A DNA stretch of 45,701 nucleotides from positions 1-45,701 of the forward strand of contig JAFWYM010000003.1 of the NCBI GenBank assembly GCA_017517705.1. The letters are read 5' to 3'. Below the pieces are notes generated by a model. That model made no database searches and was not told where the DNA came from. It saw nothing but the letters and a program-made list of their open reading frames with translations. Shown here piece by piece: positions 25,069 to 34,319 of this stretch (positions within the stretch are counted from its first letter, which is position 1; each line of letters begins with the position of its first letter). The position numbers and the translations under genes are program-made. This DNA is from Alistipes sp. GTDB lineage: Bacteria; Bacteroidota; Bacteroidia; Bacteroidales; Rikenellaceae.

Positions 25069-25781
25069 TGAAGGGAACGATATATATGATACCCTGCCCT
25101 ATAGCAGATACACGCCCTCTGTGGGATGTGCTTCCGCGGGCTAACTACGAGGTGATGAACAGTCTCGATTACTTCATCGTCGAGAATGTACGCTCGGCAC
25201 GTCGCTTTCTCGCGAAGGCGGGTGTGGAGCGTAGAATCGAGGAGCTGGAGTTTGTCGAGCTCAACGAGCATACAACCAAGCCCGAGGATGTGGAGCGCAT
25301 GCTCCGCCCCGTGTTGGAGGGACGCTCGGCGGGTGTCATCTCGGAGGCGGGGGTGCCGGGTGTTGCCGACCCGGGTGCCGACATCGTAGCCTTGGCGCAT
25401 CGCCACGGCATACGTGTGGTGCCGTTGGTGGGCCCCTCGTCAATACTTATGTCGGTGATGGCCTCGGGACTCAATGGCCAGTCGTTTGCCTTCGTGGGCT
25501 ACCTCCCCGTGAAGGAGGGTGAGCGTGAGCGCCGTCTGAGGGAGCTCGAGCGCCGAGCACAGCAGGAGCGTCAGGCACAGCTCTTCATTGAGGCTCCGTA
25601 CCGCAATGTGAAGCTCTTCGAGGCATTGCTCAAGATTCTGTCGCCGAAGATGCGACTGAGCGTGGCTACAGATATCACAGCCCCCGAGGAGTATATCCGC
25701 ACGCTGCGTGTGGAGGAGTGGCGCAAGGTGCCTATGCCAGACATTGCGAAGCGACCTACAATATTTTTATTAGGCATATAA
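25068..25781 (+). CDS. RsmI-like SAM-dependent methyltransferase (tetrapyrrole methylase fold)
   Basis: 237 residues. Conserved segments are GTIYMIPCPIADTRP, ISEAGVPGVADPG (the RsmI signature region), VVPLVGPSSILMSVMASGL and FIEAPYRN. This is the short Bacteroidetes version of the family that contains RsmI, which 2'-O-methylates C1402 of 16S rRNA; whether this branch has the same target is not established by the sequence. The ATG overlaps the murF/alr stop (TAATG), so translation is probably coupled. Confidence 0.88.
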   Translation: MKGTIYMIPCPIADTRPLWDVLPRANYEVMNSLDYFIVENVRSARRFLAKAGVERRIEELEFVELNEHTTKPEDVERMLRPVLEGRSAGVISEAGVPGVADPGADIVALAHRHGIRVVPLVGPSSILMSVMASGLNGQSFAFVGYLPVKEGERERRLRELERRAQQERQAQLFIEAPYRNVKLFEALLKILSPKMRLSVATDITAPEEYIRTLRVEEWRKVPMPDIAKRPTIFLLGI

Positions 25782-25796
25782 TTTGTTCATTATAAT

Positions 25797-26405
25797 ATGA
25801 AACAATTTAATTTTAAACGATTTATGAGCAAGCAAACAACTGATAAAGAGAGAGATATGGCAGAAACAGCAGAGGCTCTGAATGTGGAGGAGCCTATGGC
25901 TACGGCTTTCGCGGATGACAATGTGGCAGAGGAGGGCGATGCCGAGGCTGACAATGTGTCAGTGGAGCCGACGTTGGAGGAGCAGATAGCCGTATGGCGC
26001 GATAAGTATATGCGTCTGCAGGCGGAGTTCGACAACTTCCGTAAGCGTACCGTGAAGGAGAAGATGGAGCTCGTGGAGCGCGGCTCGGAGGGTGCGTGGA
26101 AGGCTATACTCCCCATCCTCGATGATATGGAGCGTGCCGTGGCAGCATCCGAGAAGAGCGATGATATCGCTGCATTGCGTCAGGGCGAGGAGCTTGTGAT
26201 GAAGAAGTTTGAGAGTGTGCTTGCCACTGCGGGCATCGTGCCTATAGAGTGCGTAGGTATGCCCTTCAACGAGGACGAGCAGGAGGCTGTGGCTCGCTTT
26301 GCTGCGGGTGAGGATAAGCACGGTCTCGTTATCGACTGCGTGCAGCGTGGCTATAAGATGGGCGAGCACGTGTTGCGCTATGCGAAGGTTGTTGTGGGCG
26401 AATAA
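25797..26405 (+). CDS. grpE: GrpE nucleotide exchange factor
   Basis: 202 residues. An acidic, low-complexity N-terminus is followed by the long helix region (EEQIAVWRDKYMRLQAEFDNFRKRT) and the beta domain ending GYKMGEHVLRYAKVVV, which is the GrpE signature. It releases ADP from DnaK. The start is uncertain: ATG at 25824 (MSKQ) or 25857 (MAET) would also work, and the first 20 residues are not conserved. dnaJ follows after 19 bases; dnaK is not in the window. No CIRCE element is seen. Confidence 0.95.
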   Translation: MKQFNFKRFMSKQTTDKERDMAETAEALNVEEPMATAFADDNVAEEGDAEADNVSVEPTLEEQIAVWRDKYMRLQAEFDNFRKRTVKEKMELVERGSEGAWKAILPILDDMERAVAASEKSDDIAALRQGEELVMKKFESVLATAGIVPIECVGMPFNEDEQEAVARFAAGEDKHGLVIDCVQRGYKMGEHVLRYAKVVVGE

Positions 26406-26424
26406 GCCAATATTTTAGACTATT

Positions 26425-27597
26425 ATGGCAGAGAAGAGAGATTATTACGAGGTGTTGGGCGTCGAGCGCAATGCCGATGCCGATACCATAAAGAAGGCCT
26501 ATCGTAAGGCCGCCATCAAATATCACCCCGACAAGAACCCCGGGGATAAGGAGGCTGAGGAGAAGTTTAAGGAGGCAGCTGAGGCTTACGATGTGCTGTC
26601 GAACGATGATAAGCGCGCACGCTACGACCGCTTTGGTCATGCAGGCATGAATGGTGCCGGCAGTGGTGGCTTCGGTGGCTTTGGTGGCGCCGGAGGCTTC
26701 ACCATGGATGATATATTCGAGCAGTTTGGCGACATCTTTGGCGGTGCCTTTGGAGGCTTTGGCGGTGGTCGCTCGAGTGGTGGCACGCGTCGTCAGAGGG
26801 TCAACCGTGGTAGCGATATACGTGTTACGGTGAAGCTCTCGCTTAAGGAGATCGCCGAGGGCGTAACGAAGAAACTCAAGATAAACAAGACCGTGGCGTG
26901 CGATAAGTGTGGCGGTACGGGTGCCAAGGATAAGTCGGCATATACCACGTGCCCCGACTGTAACGGCTCGGGATATGTCATCACGGTGCAAAACTCCTTC
27001 TTCGGTCGCATGCAGACGCAGAGCGTATGCCCCAAGTGTCAGGGCGAGGGACGTATCATCAAGGAGCGCTGCGATAAGTGTGGCGGCGAGGGTACGGAGC
27101 GCGGTCAGGAGGTCGTGGAGGTTAAGATTCCCGCAGGCGTCGAGGAGGGTATGGCTCTGCGCGTCGAGGGTCGCGGTAATGCGGCACGTCGCGGAGGTGT
27201 CAATGGCGACCTTATCGTCGTTATCGAGGAGGAGCCCAATGCGGAGTTCCGTCGCGATGGCAACGACCTGGTATACAACCTCAATATCACCGTCACTACA
27301 GCCATCCTCGGTGGCGAGTTGGAGGTGCCGACCATAGATGGCCGTGTGCGCATCAAGCTATCACCCGGAACACACGCAGGCAAGGTGCTGAGACTTCGTG
27401 GCAAGGGACTGCCCAGCGTCAATGGCTATGGTAAGGGCGACATCGTGATACTTGTGGATGTGACTATCCCCGATGAGCTCACGAAGGAGGAGCGTAAGCT
27501 CGTAGAGCAGCTTGCCGAGCAGCCCCACTTCAAGCGTGCCGAGAATGTCGAGAACCAGAATATCCTGGAGAGGATGAAGAGCTTCTTCCGCGGATAA
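26425..27597 (+). CDS. dnaJ: Chaperone DnaJ
   Basis: 390 residues with full type I architecture: J domain (1-70) with HPD at 34-36; Gly/Phe-rich region (about 75-115); zinc domain starting at C159 with four CxxCxGxG repeats ([32 protein letters not shown]); and the C-terminal substrate-binding and dimer region. It stimulates DnaK ATPase and delivers unfolded proteins. The length matches the family. Confidence 0.97.
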   Translation: MAEKRDYYEVLGVERNADADTIKKAYRKAAIKYHPDKNPGDKEAEEKFKEAAEAYDVLSNDDKRARYDRFGHAGMNGAGSGGFGGFGGAGGFTMDDIFEQFGDIFGGAFGGFGGGRSSGGTRRQRVNRGSDIRVTVKLSLKEIAEGVTKKLKINKTVACDKCGGTGAKDKSAYTTCPDCNGSGYVITVQNSFFGRMQTQSVCPKCQGEGRIIKERCDKCGGEGTERGQEVVEVKIPAGVEEGMALRVEGRGNAARRGGVNGDLIVVIEEEPNAEFRRDGNDLVYNLNITVTTAILGGELEVPTIDGRVRIKLSPGTHAGKVLRLRGKGLPSVNGYGKGDIVILVDVTIPDELTKEERKLVEQLAEQPHFKRAENVENQNILERMKSFFRG

Positions 27598-27616
27598 CTA
27601 AATGTAAATTAGCGTT

Positions 27617-28153
27617 ATGTCATTCTTCAGACCACCGAAAACGAAGCCGCGACAGTTCAACTACATCCCGCGATACTACGACCCCTTGAAGGAGGAGCGC
27701 GACCGTCGCCGTAGGGAGCTGCACGGCACCTCGGCAATGGACGATGAGCCCTACGCCCCCGGAAAGTATATACGCACGCAGCGCGAGGCGCGTGATGCGT
27801 CGCGTGGCGACCGCAGTAGCCTTGCAGGCGTAGGACGCATAGTGCTTATCGGTGTTTTGATGGTTGCGGCCATCATCTTCTTCCTGCCGCGCTTTGTGAG
27901 CTTCGCGGAGCGTGCCGCAGAGGAGAAGATGGCGTTGAGCGAGCAGCCCGCTGCTATGCACGAGGGAGACACTACATCCGTGCCGCGCATAATACTCTAC
28001 GAGAAGCACGGCGATATCGACTTCCGCGAGTATAAGAGCCTCACACCCGAGGTGATTAACGAGATTGAGGAGTGGAACAGACAGAATCCCAATATAAACA
28101 TCTATGATGACGATGTGAAGATTGTGGATGGTAAGAGGGTGATAGAAAAGTAG
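27617..28153 (+). CDS. Conserved Bacteroidales membrane protein of unknown function
   Basis: 178 residues. The N-terminal 70 residues are basic and rich in Arg, Tyr and Pro (FNYIPRYYDPLKEERDRRRR). One membrane helix lies at about 74-93 (VGRIVLIGVLMVAAIIFFL). The C-terminal part is soluble and ends DDDVKIVDGKRVIEK. This looks like the small protein often found between dnaJ and mutL in Bacteroidales. I recognise the family by context and N-terminus but know no function. It is 19 bases after dnaJ and 34 before mutL. Confidence 0.85.
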   Translation: MSFFRPPKTKPRQFNYIPRYYDPLKEERDRRRRELHGTSAMDDEPYAPGKYIRTQREARDASRGDRSSLAGVGRIVLIGVLMVAAIIFFLPRFVSFAERAAEEKMALSEQPAAMHEGDTTSVPRIILYEKHGDIDFREYKSLTPEVINEIEEWNRQNPNINIYDDDVKIVDGKRVIEK

Positions 28154-28187
28154 GGTGATGTAACAACCCTCGGACGAGAGAATAGGT

Positions 28188-30074
28188 ATGAATAAAATAA
28201 GACTGCTACCCGAGATTGTGGCAAACCAGATTGCCGCGGGAGAGGTGGTGAATGCCCCCTCGAATGTCGTCAAGGAGATGATGGAAAACTCGCTTGACGC
28301 AGGGGCGCAGTGTGTCAAGGTGAACTACCGCAATGGCGGTAAGGAGCTTATACAGATTGTCGACGATGGCTCGGGTATGTCGAGCGAGGATGCGCGTATG
28401 GCCTTTGACCGCCATGCTACGTCGAAGATAACATCCATCGAGGATGTTTACCGACTGCACACCTTCGGCTTCCGTGGCGAGGCCTTAGCCTCGATAGCTG
28501 CCGTGGCGGAGGTGGAGCTGCGCACACGTCGCCAGGATGATGAGATAGGTACGGTGACGTTGATATCGGGTGGCGAGTTCCGCTCGCAGATGCCCGTGGC
28601 ATGCTCTAAGGGCTCGCAGTTTATGGTGCGCAACCTCTTCTACAACGTGCCCTCACGCAGGAAGTTTATCGATGGCGATAACTCGCGCCTCGGCTCGCAG
28701 ATAAAGAGCGAGTTCCAGCGTGTGGCGCTCTGTAACCCCGAGGTGGAGTTCGAGCTCAGGCAGAACGACGCCCTGGTATATTCGTTGCCACCGACAAATC
28801 GTCGCGGACGTATCGTCGATGTCGTAGGTAAGCACGTGAAGCAAAACCTCCTGGATGTCGAGGTGGACACCTCGGTGGTACGCATCGAGGGCTTCGTGGG
28901 TCGACCGCAGGCCGCCAAGAAACGTAACAACGAGCAGTATCTCTTTGTCAACGGACGCTACTTCAACTCAATACCTATGCAGCGCACCATCGTGCGTGCC
29001 TACGAGAGGCTTATCCCCGAGGGGTGTATGCCCTCGTATTTTATTTACCTCACGGTGGACCCCGATAGGGTAGATGTGAATGTACATCCGCAGAAGACGA
29101 CCGTCAAGTTTGCCGACCACGATGTCATCCTCGAGATACTTCAGGCGGCGGTGCGTGAGACGCTTGTAAAGACGGGTGCCGTACCCATGATGGACTTCCA
29201 GACGCAAAGTGTCGATATCCCCGTCTTTGGCGCTGAGCGACATAGCTATGCCGAGCCGCGCATAGCCACGCGCAGCGACTACAACCCCTTCCGCGATGAG
29301 TATATAGACCCTACGGCACCCATGCCCGATGTACCATTCACGGGCTTCGATGTCCCCTACGACGATATGGTGGGTGTGAAGCCCAACGCTGTGAGCGATG
29401 GCTGGAAGGCGGGAGGCAGCCTCGTGGAGTATATCGACGAGGAGGCCGAGGAGGAGACCCTCTTCGATGTCATAGAGTCGACGATGGGTACTATGGCCGA
29501 GTGTCGCACCTTTGGCGAGGCTATGGTACTACCGGGGGGCTATGCTGTGGCTACGTATGGTGGCCGTGGTGTTGTCGTGGCATTGCAAAGAGCGTATGAG
29601 TGTGTGCTGTATGAGGATATTATGGCGTCGCTTGGCGCTGGCAGTGCCCCCTCGCAGCGTATGTTCTTTGCCGAGGAGTTGGAACTCTCGGCTGAGGAGT
29701 ATGCCCTTATGGAGAGCCACGCTACGGAGTTTGCAGCTCTCGGCTTCGAGGTCGAATACTGCGGTGGCGGACGTATCTCGGTGGCGGGACGCCCCGCAAT
29801 GCTCGATATGGCCACGCCCTTAGACGAGCTGCTGTACGAGTTGTTGCACGGCATCGAGGAGGGTGGTATACCCTTAGATAAGGAGCGCGAGCGTATGGCC
29901 GAGCTCATGGCACGCCGTGGTTGCCGTGGCTATGGCCGTGGTATCACGAGCGCCGAGGCTATGGAGTTGCTACGTCGCTTGGAGAAGTGCTCGAATCCGA
30001 GCTTCACACCCTCGGGCTTGCCCGTCATGGCGGAGCTGACGACCGAGGAGCTCGCAGCAAAACTGATGAGATAA
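28188..30074 (+). CDS. mutL: DNA mismatch repair protein MutL, endonuclease motif degraded
   Basis: 628 residues. The N-terminal GHKL ATPase is complete: ENSLDAGA, DDGSGM, ATSKI and TFGFRGEALASI. The C-terminal dimerisation domain is present (about 435-628), but the metal-binding endonuclease motif DQHA(x)2E(x)4E, normally in this position, reads ALQRAYECVLYE, so the Asp and the His are lost. The CPHGRP-type motif near the C-terminus reads TPSGLP. ATP-dependent clamp function is expected; strand nicking is not. MutL with an intact motif is the rule in bacteria that lack MutH. No frameshift is seen, and codon use is like the neighbours. Confidence 0.93.
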   Translation: MNKIRLLPEIVANQIAAGEVVNAPSNVVKEMMENSLDAGAQCVKVNYRNGGKELIQIVDDGSGMSSEDARMAFDRHATSKITSIEDVYRLHTFGFRGEALASIAAVAEVELRTRRQDDEIGTVTLISGGEFRSQMPVACSKGSQFMVRNLFYNVPSRRKFIDGDNSRLGSQIKSEFQRVALCNPEVEFELRQNDALVYSLPPTNRRGRIVDVVGKHVKQNLLDVEVDTSVVRIEGFVGRPQAAKKRNNEQYLFVNGRYFNSIPMQRTIVRAYERLIPEGCMPSYFIYLTVDPDRVDVNVHPQKTTVKFADHDVILEILQAAVRETLVKTGAVPMMDFQTQSVDIPVFGAERHSYAEPRIATRSDYNPFRDEYIDPTAPMPDVPFTGFDVPYDDMVGVKPNAVSDGWKAGGSLVEYIDEEAEEETLFDVIESTMGTMAECRTFGEAMVLPGGYAVATYGGRGVVVALQRAYECVLYEDIMASLGAGSAPSQRMFFAEELELSAEEYALMESHATEFAALGFEVEYCGGGRISVAGRPAMLDMATPLDELLYELLHGIEEGGIPLDKERERMAELMARRGCRGYGRGITSAEAMELLRRLEKCSNPSFTPSGLPVMAELTTEELAAKLMR

Positions 30075-30093
30075 ATGATTAAATAGGATTGTT

Positions 30094-30819
30094 ATGGCAC
30101 CGTTTAGAACAAATAATACAACACCTCCCGTGGTGATGAACCTGATGATTGCTAACGTCGTTGTGTTTGTCGCTACGATGCTTATGGAGTCGGACTTGAT
30201 ACGCTTCCAACTCTTCAACCTCGACCTGCGTAGCGGGGCACAGGAGCTATGGATGGCGATGACCAGCGCCAGTGCGAGCTTCGACCCCAACTGGAGTCAG
30301 GCGCACTTCAGCCTATGGCAGCCGCTAACATATATGTTTATGCACGGCGGCTTCTCGCATCTCTTCTTCAATATGTTCTCGCTCTGGATATTTGGACGCA
30401 CGCTGGAGATAGAGATGGGATGGAAGCGCTTTCTCACCTACTATCTGGCGTGTGGCGTAGGTGCCGCACTCTTCCAGATGGGCGTGGCGCAGATCGACCT
30501 ATCGCACATGGAGGTGGGCTCGTTGGAGTGGCAGGCATATATGAGCACGCCGACGGTAGGTGCCTCGGGTGCCATCTTCGGATTGCTGCTGGCCTTCGGT
30601 ATGATGCACCCCAACGCTATAATATCGCTCATATTCCCACCTATAGCGATGAAGGCTAAGTGGTTTGTCATCATCTATGGCGCTCTGGAGCTTCTCTTAG
30701 GAGTCTCGGGCACGATGGACAACGTGGCACACTTCGCCCACCTCGGAGGTATGTTCTGGGGTTGGCTGCTCATACTATGGTGGCGCCACAGAGATAGAAA
30801 TAGAGTATACTACTTCTAA
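30094..30819 (+). CDS. Rhomboid-family intramembrane serine protease
   Basis: 241 residues with six or more membrane helices. The catalytic pair is S158 in GASGAIFG and H216 in AHLGGMFWG. The L1 loop segment HGGFSHLFFNMFSLWIFG is also typical. It cuts membrane helices of substrate proteins; substrates are unknown. It follows mutL by 19 bases. Confidence 0.94.
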   Translation: MAPFRTNNTTPPVVMNLMIANVVVFVATMLMESDLIRFQLFNLDLRSGAQELWMAMTSASASFDPNWSQAHFSLWQPLTYMFMHGGFSHLFFNMFSLWIFGRTLEIEMGWKRFLTYYLACGVGAALFQMGVAQIDLSHMEVGSLEWQAYMSTPTVGASGAIFGLLLAFGMMHPNAIISLIFPPIAMKAKWFVIIYGALELLLGVSGTMDNVAHFAHLGGMFWGWLLILWWRHRDRNRVYYF

Positions 30820-30894
30820 GTAGAAATATAGAAACGATTAAGGACACACAAACTATTAACTGAGCACGCCCCGTGTTCGTAAAGAAACTACATT

Positions 30895-32067
30895 ATGTCG
30901 AAAAAACGCGAGAATTACAGCAACCAACCATTTGGAACACCGCGACGTCGTGCCAAGCGCACGTTCCTCGGCGCGCTCTTTGTCATCGTGCTTCTGGCCG
31001 TGACCATATCCTTCACTGTGGCTCTTGTCATTGCCTACCTCACGCCCTATGTCTCTCCTTCGACATTCGGGTCGCTGACGATTGTCGGCATCTTCGCCCC
31101 CATACTATATGCTGCTGTGGTGGTGTGTATGCTGCTATGGCTCGTCACGGGACGTTGGAAGACGGCACTGCTGGTCGCTATCTTCCTTATCCCCGGTGCC
31201 TTCCGCATCACCGACTTCTACAACATAGCATTCATGCGCGAGGTGGAGCAGAAACACTCGCGTAACGACCTCACGCTGCTGACATACAACGTGCGTGGCT
31301 TCTACGACGATGATGCCAAGCGCTCGGTGCGCGGCATCGTGGATTACATCGACGCTATGGAGGCGCTCGATGTGGCTTGCTTCCAGGAGTTCGACACTAC
31401 GGCATCCGACATCGAGAGTCTTGACTCGCTGATGGAGGCTCGCAAGCTCATATATAAGCACGACGTCAAGGAGTTTGGCGATGTGGTGCTCCGCTCGTAT
31501 AGCCGCTATCCTATCATTGCTGCGGGCGACATTGCGGGTGAAAACCGTGGTACATCGCAGTGGGTAGATGTCGTCGTTAAGCGTGGCATCGAGCGCACGG
31601 CCGATACTCTGCGCGTATTCAACAACCACCTGCACACTATGAGCATCTCGGCAAACGATAGCGAGGATATCGCCGAGGGTAAGATACTCCAGGATGGCGA
31701 CCGTATGCGCAGCATCGTAGACCGCATAGCCAACAACTCGACAATACGTGTAGACCATGTCGACACCCTCGATATGGTCGTGAGGAACACCCCCTATGAG
31801 CATGTCATCTGTGGTGACTTCAACGATACGCCTATGTCGTACGTCTACGGCAGGCTCGTGGAGAGTCATAGCGACGCCTTCGTGGAGGTGGGTAAGGGTT
31901 ATGGCTACACCTTCCGCCCTATGTATGGCACGCTGCGTATCGACTACGTGCTCTACTCTAAGGGCATAGAGGCCACGAAGTACCTCGCCGACGCTAATGC
32001 CGAGTTCTCGGATCACCTCCCCGTGATCGTGACGCTCAAGGTTAATAGCACCGAGGAGCAGAAGTAG
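30895..32067 (+). CDS. Membrane-anchored endonuclease/exonuclease/phosphatase (EEP) family protein
   Basis: 390 residues. Three hydrophobic segments lie at about 22-112, then an EEP domain: LTLLTYNVRGF, ACFQEFDTT (metal Glu), VICGDFNDTPMSY (Asp/Asn), IDYVLYSKG and SDHLPVIVTL (His). All EEP catalytic motifs are there. The domain probably faces the periplasm and hydrolyses a phosphodiester or phosphomonoester; the substrate cannot be told from sequence. Pairing with a rhomboid gene is common in Bacteroidales. Confidence 0.9.
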   Translation: MSKKRENYSNQPFGTPRRRAKRTFLGALFVIVLLAVTISFTVALVIAYLTPYVSPSTFGSLTIVGIFAPILYAAVVVCMLLWLVTGRWKTALLVAIFLIPGAFRITDFYNIAFMREVEQKHSRNDLTLLTYNVRGFYDDDAKRSVRGIVDYIDAMEALDVACFQEFDTTASDIESLDSLMEARKLIYKHDVKEFGDVVLRSYSRYPIIAAGDIAGENRGTSQWVDVVVKRGIERTADTLRVFNNHLHTMSISANDSEDIAEGKILQDGDRMRSIVDRIANNSTIRVDHVDTLDMVVRNTPYEHVICGDFNDTPMSYVYGRLVESHSDAFVEVGKGYGYTFRPMYGTLRIDYVLYSKGIEATKYLADANAEFSDHLPVIVTLKVNSTEEQK

Positions 32068-32127
32068 CCTTGCAGTGGTCTGGGGCGTGGAAGCCATAAT
32101 CCGCCACAATTAAAATTGTTGGGATAA

Positions 32128-32159
32128 TTTTGCAAAATAGAATATTATTCTTACCTTTG
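32128..32159 (+). promoter_or_regulatory. Promoter of rpmI-rplT
   Basis: TTTG at 32128-32131 and TACCTTTG at 32152-32159 are separated by 20 bases, a near-ideal Bacteroidetes promoter. Transcription would start near 32166 and the rpmI start codon is at 32194. Confidence 0.75.
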
Positions 32160-32193
32160 CACGCTATTATTAACTAATTTAACTTTTGTAACA

Positions 32194-32388
32194 ATGCCAA
32201 AGATGAAAACAAATGCCGCTGCGAAGAAGCGTTTTTCTTTCACCGGCACAGGTAAGATCAAGCGTAAGCACGCTTATCACAGTCACATCCTGACCAAAAA
32301 GACTAACAAGCGTAAGCGTAACCTTTGCTATTCAGGTACCGTTTCAGCTGCCGATGAGGCTAAGATCAAGCAGTTGCTCGTGAAATAA
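32194..32388 (+). CDS. rpmI: 50S ribosomal protein L35
   Basis: 64 residues, highly basic, with the L35 pattern [20 protein letters not shown] and [14 protein letters not shown]. It belongs to the large ribosomal subunit. The usual upstream gene infC is not here; the gene has its own promoter. Confidence 0.97.
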   Translation: MPKMKTNAAAKKRFSFTGTGKIKRKHAYHSHILTKKTNKRKRNLCYSGTVSAADEAKIKQLLVK

Positions 32389-32433
32389 TCGCGGATAATT
32401 GCAGAGTAGCACAACACTTTTTTTTAACAATCG

Positions 32434-32482
32434 GAGCGCAGTAGCCCCAAAGAGTGGGAGAGAATCACACCGCTACCAGCTC
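32434..32482 (+). promoter_or_regulatory. Possible stem in the rpmI-rplT spacer (L20 autoregulation candidate)
   Basis: In the 112-base spacer, GAGC (32434-32437) can pair with GCTC (32479-32482) and GTAGC (32441-32445) with GCTAC (32472-32476), leaving a small internal loop. L20 is known to bind stacked helices in its own mRNA in other bacteria. The stems are short, so this is a suggestion only. Confidence 0.25.
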
Positions 32483-32500
32483 TATCAAAAACTTTAAACT

Positions 32501-32845
32501 ATGCCACGTTCAGTCAACGCTGTTGCGTCACGCGCAAGAAGAAAGAAGGTTTTGAAACTTGCCAAGGGTAACTTTGGTTCAAGGGGAAACGTATGGACAG
32601 TTGCGAAAAATACTGTCGAGAAGGGTTTGCAGTTTGCCTATGCACACCGTCGTGAGAAGAAGAGAACATACCGTTCATTGTGGATCGTTCGTATCAACGC
32701 CGCAGTACGTATGCACGGTATGACCTATTCTGAGTTTATTGGCAAGATGAATGTTAAGGGTATCGCCCTCAACCGTAAGGTGTTGGCCGACCTCGCCCTC
32801 AACGAGCCTAAGGCATTTGAGGCAATAGTTAATGCAGTAAAGTAA
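32501..32845 (+). CDS. rplT: 50S ribosomal protein L20
   Basis: 114 residues, basic, with the L20 pattern [19 protein letters not shown] and [20 protein letters not shown]. It binds 23S rRNA early in large-subunit assembly. A clear terminator follows. Confidence 0.97.
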   Translation: MPRSVNAVASRARRKKVLKLAKGNFGSRGNVWTVAKNTVEKGLQFAYAHRREKKRTYRSLWIVRINAAVRMHGMTYSEFIGKMNVKGIALNRKVLADLALNEPKAFEAIVNAVK

Positions 32846-32865
32846 TAGACCTATATATATAGGGT

Positions 32866-32892
32866 AGGGCTGATTCCAATGGAGTCAGCCCT
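32866..32892 (+). terminator. Terminator of rpmI-rplT
   Basis: The 12-base arms AGGGCTGATTCC and GGAGTCAGCCCT, with one G-T pair and the loop AAT, are followed by TATTGTTTGTGTT, 20 bases after the rplT stop. Confidence 0.85.
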
Positions 32893-32937
32893 TATTGTTT
32901 GTGTTGGCGGAGGGGCGATGTGGTTGGGGGGGGTATA

Positions 32938-33111
32938 AGGAGCTTAGGGAGTATAGGGAGTGTGGGGAGTTTAGGGAGTTTAGGGAGTATGGGGAGTGTG
33001 GGGAGTTTAGGGAGTTTAGTGAGTTTAGGGAATATAGGGAGTTATCTGATAGCGCTCTCCTTAAATTCCCTAAATTCCTTAAATTCCCTAATCTCCCTAT
33101 GACTGCGCTTT
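32938..33111. repeat. Mosaic nonamer palindrome, copy 2
   Basis: Eleven consecutive 9-base units (32941-33039) of the type AGTTTAGGG/AGTATGGGG lead to the core TTATCTGATAGCGCTCT, then to C-rich units of the type CTAAATTCC (33061-33105), and to the border ATGACTGCGC. The C-rich units are complementary to this copy's own G-rich units and differ from those of copies 7 and 8. Reading frames through it are artefacts of the 9-base period. Confidence 0.85.
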
Positions 33112-33144
33112 TAGTTCCGTCTCTCTTCCCCCCCCCTCGCTCAC

Positions 33145-33720
33145 TTAGCTCACTACTTCGGCGTTTACCTTCACGTAGTTGTAGCCCAAGCGTCGGAGGG
33201 CGACGGCGACGCCGGCCTCGAACATAACCTTCGTCGTGCGGGCGAAGACATGGAAGGCCATGACGCTCTGTGCCTCGACCTGCTCCTTGCGGATGAGCGA
33301 CAGCGCACGCTCGGCTGTCGTGCGTATGAGGTCCTCGAGCTCCTCGGCACCCTTAGACTCCAACGGTAGGGCCATGAGCACCTCGGTGATATATTCGTCC
33401 ATGCAGTCGAAGCCGCGAGGCTCGGTAAACATCTTATGGAAGTCATCCGTCGTGGCGTAGCGGTTCCACTCCTTATCCCACAATACGGCGGCACCCATGC
33501 CCTCGTACATAGCCCATGCTATGGCTACAAGCGGGTACTTGCCTATCTCGGGCACGGCATCGGCCATATATGAGGGTGCCGACGTGCGCCACTTCTCGTT
33601 GAGCTCCTCGACCTCCAGAAAGCGACCATCGAGGGCCTTTTTCTCCGTGAGGTGCTTGGTGAGGGTGTCGCGTAGACCCTCCTCGTATCTATTGAGTAGT
33701 TCGTGCTGCTGTTCTGTCAT
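33145..33720 (-). CDS. Conserved protein of unknown function
   Basis: 191 residues, soluble, mostly helical, no signal peptide or membrane helix. I do not recognise a named domain. The middle contains PLVAIAWAMYEGMGAAVLWDKEW (quoted in part: AWAMYEGMGAAVLWD), which looks like a conserved core. It is the last gene of the valS-rnhA-flavin reductase operon, 2 bases after the flavin reductase; the coupling suggests a housekeeping role but does not reveal it. Confidence 0.8.
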   Translation of the reverse strand: MTEQQHELLNRYEEGLRDTLTKHLTEKKALDGRFLEVEELNEKWRTSAPSYMADAVPEIGKYPLVAIAWAMYEGMGAAVLWDKEWNRYATTDDFHKMFTEPRGFDCMDEYITEVLMALPLESKGAEELEDLIRTTAERALSLIRKEQVEAQSVMAFHVFARTTKVMFEAGVAVALRRLGYNYVKVNAEVVS

Positions 33721-33722
33721 TG

Positions 33723-34307
33723 TTATTTGCGTTTTTTCGTTGTCTTCTTACGTACCGACCAGCCGAAGTGGCCGATGAGCTTACCCAAGGTGTAGTACTC
33801 GCCGTGGGAGTATACTATGGGCGCAGCCTTGTCCAAGTGGAACTTGCCTGTCGCGGGGTCTATATACCTGTCGTCGGCCTCGATGCCCACAACGTCGGCA
33901 ATGAACATATCGTGCGTGCCGAGCTCCACAACCTGTCGCACGCGGCAGCATATCGAGAGGGGTGCCTCGGCAATAATCGGGGCACTCACGTGGTCACACG
34001 TTGCGGGGGTGAGCCCCGTGGCCTCCCACTTATTCACATCGCGGCCCGACTTGACGCCACACCAGTCCGTGGCACGCGCCATAGCCTCCGTGGTGAGGTT
34101 CAAGACGAACTCCCCCGTGCGGCGTATGATGTCGTACGAGTGGCGCGACTTGCGCACCGAGATATAACACATGGGTGGCTCGGTACATATCGTTCCTGTC
34201 CATGCCACAGTGAAGAGGTTGTACTCCTCGGGTGTGGCACCCACGCTCACGAGCACCGCAGGCAGCGGGTAGATGAGCGTGCCTGGTTTCCAGCTCTGCT
34301 TTGCCAT
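33723..34307 (-). CDS. Flavin reductase family protein
   Basis: 194 residues, one flavin reductase-like (FMN-binding split barrel) domain. Matching segments are PLPAVLVSVG, NLFTVAWTGTICTEPPMCYISVR and GEFVLNLTTEAMA. Such proteins use bound FMN to reduce flavin or act as small flavoproteins; the substrate is unknown. It lies 12 bases after rnhA. Confidence 0.9.
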   Translation of the reverse strand: MAKQSWKPGTLIYPLPAVLVSVGATPEEYNLFTVAWTGTICTEPPMCYISVRKSRHSYDIIRRTGEFVLNLTTEAMARATDWCGVKSGRDVNKWEATGLTPATCDHVSAPIIAEAPLSICCRVRQVVELGTHDMFIADVVGIEADDRYIDPATGKFHLDKAAPIVYSHGEYYTLGKLIGHFGWSVRKKTTKKRK

Positions 34308-34319
34308 ACTCCTTATCTT

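Noticed and set aside
30861-30879. A short hairpin before the EEP gene
   Set aside because: The stem is only about seven pairs with a wobble and no T-run; it is too weak to call a terminator.
32895-33227. A 110-codon open frame after rplT
   Set aside because: It translates nonamer repeat copy 2 (EFREYGECGEF pattern) and overlaps the end of the gene on the other strand.
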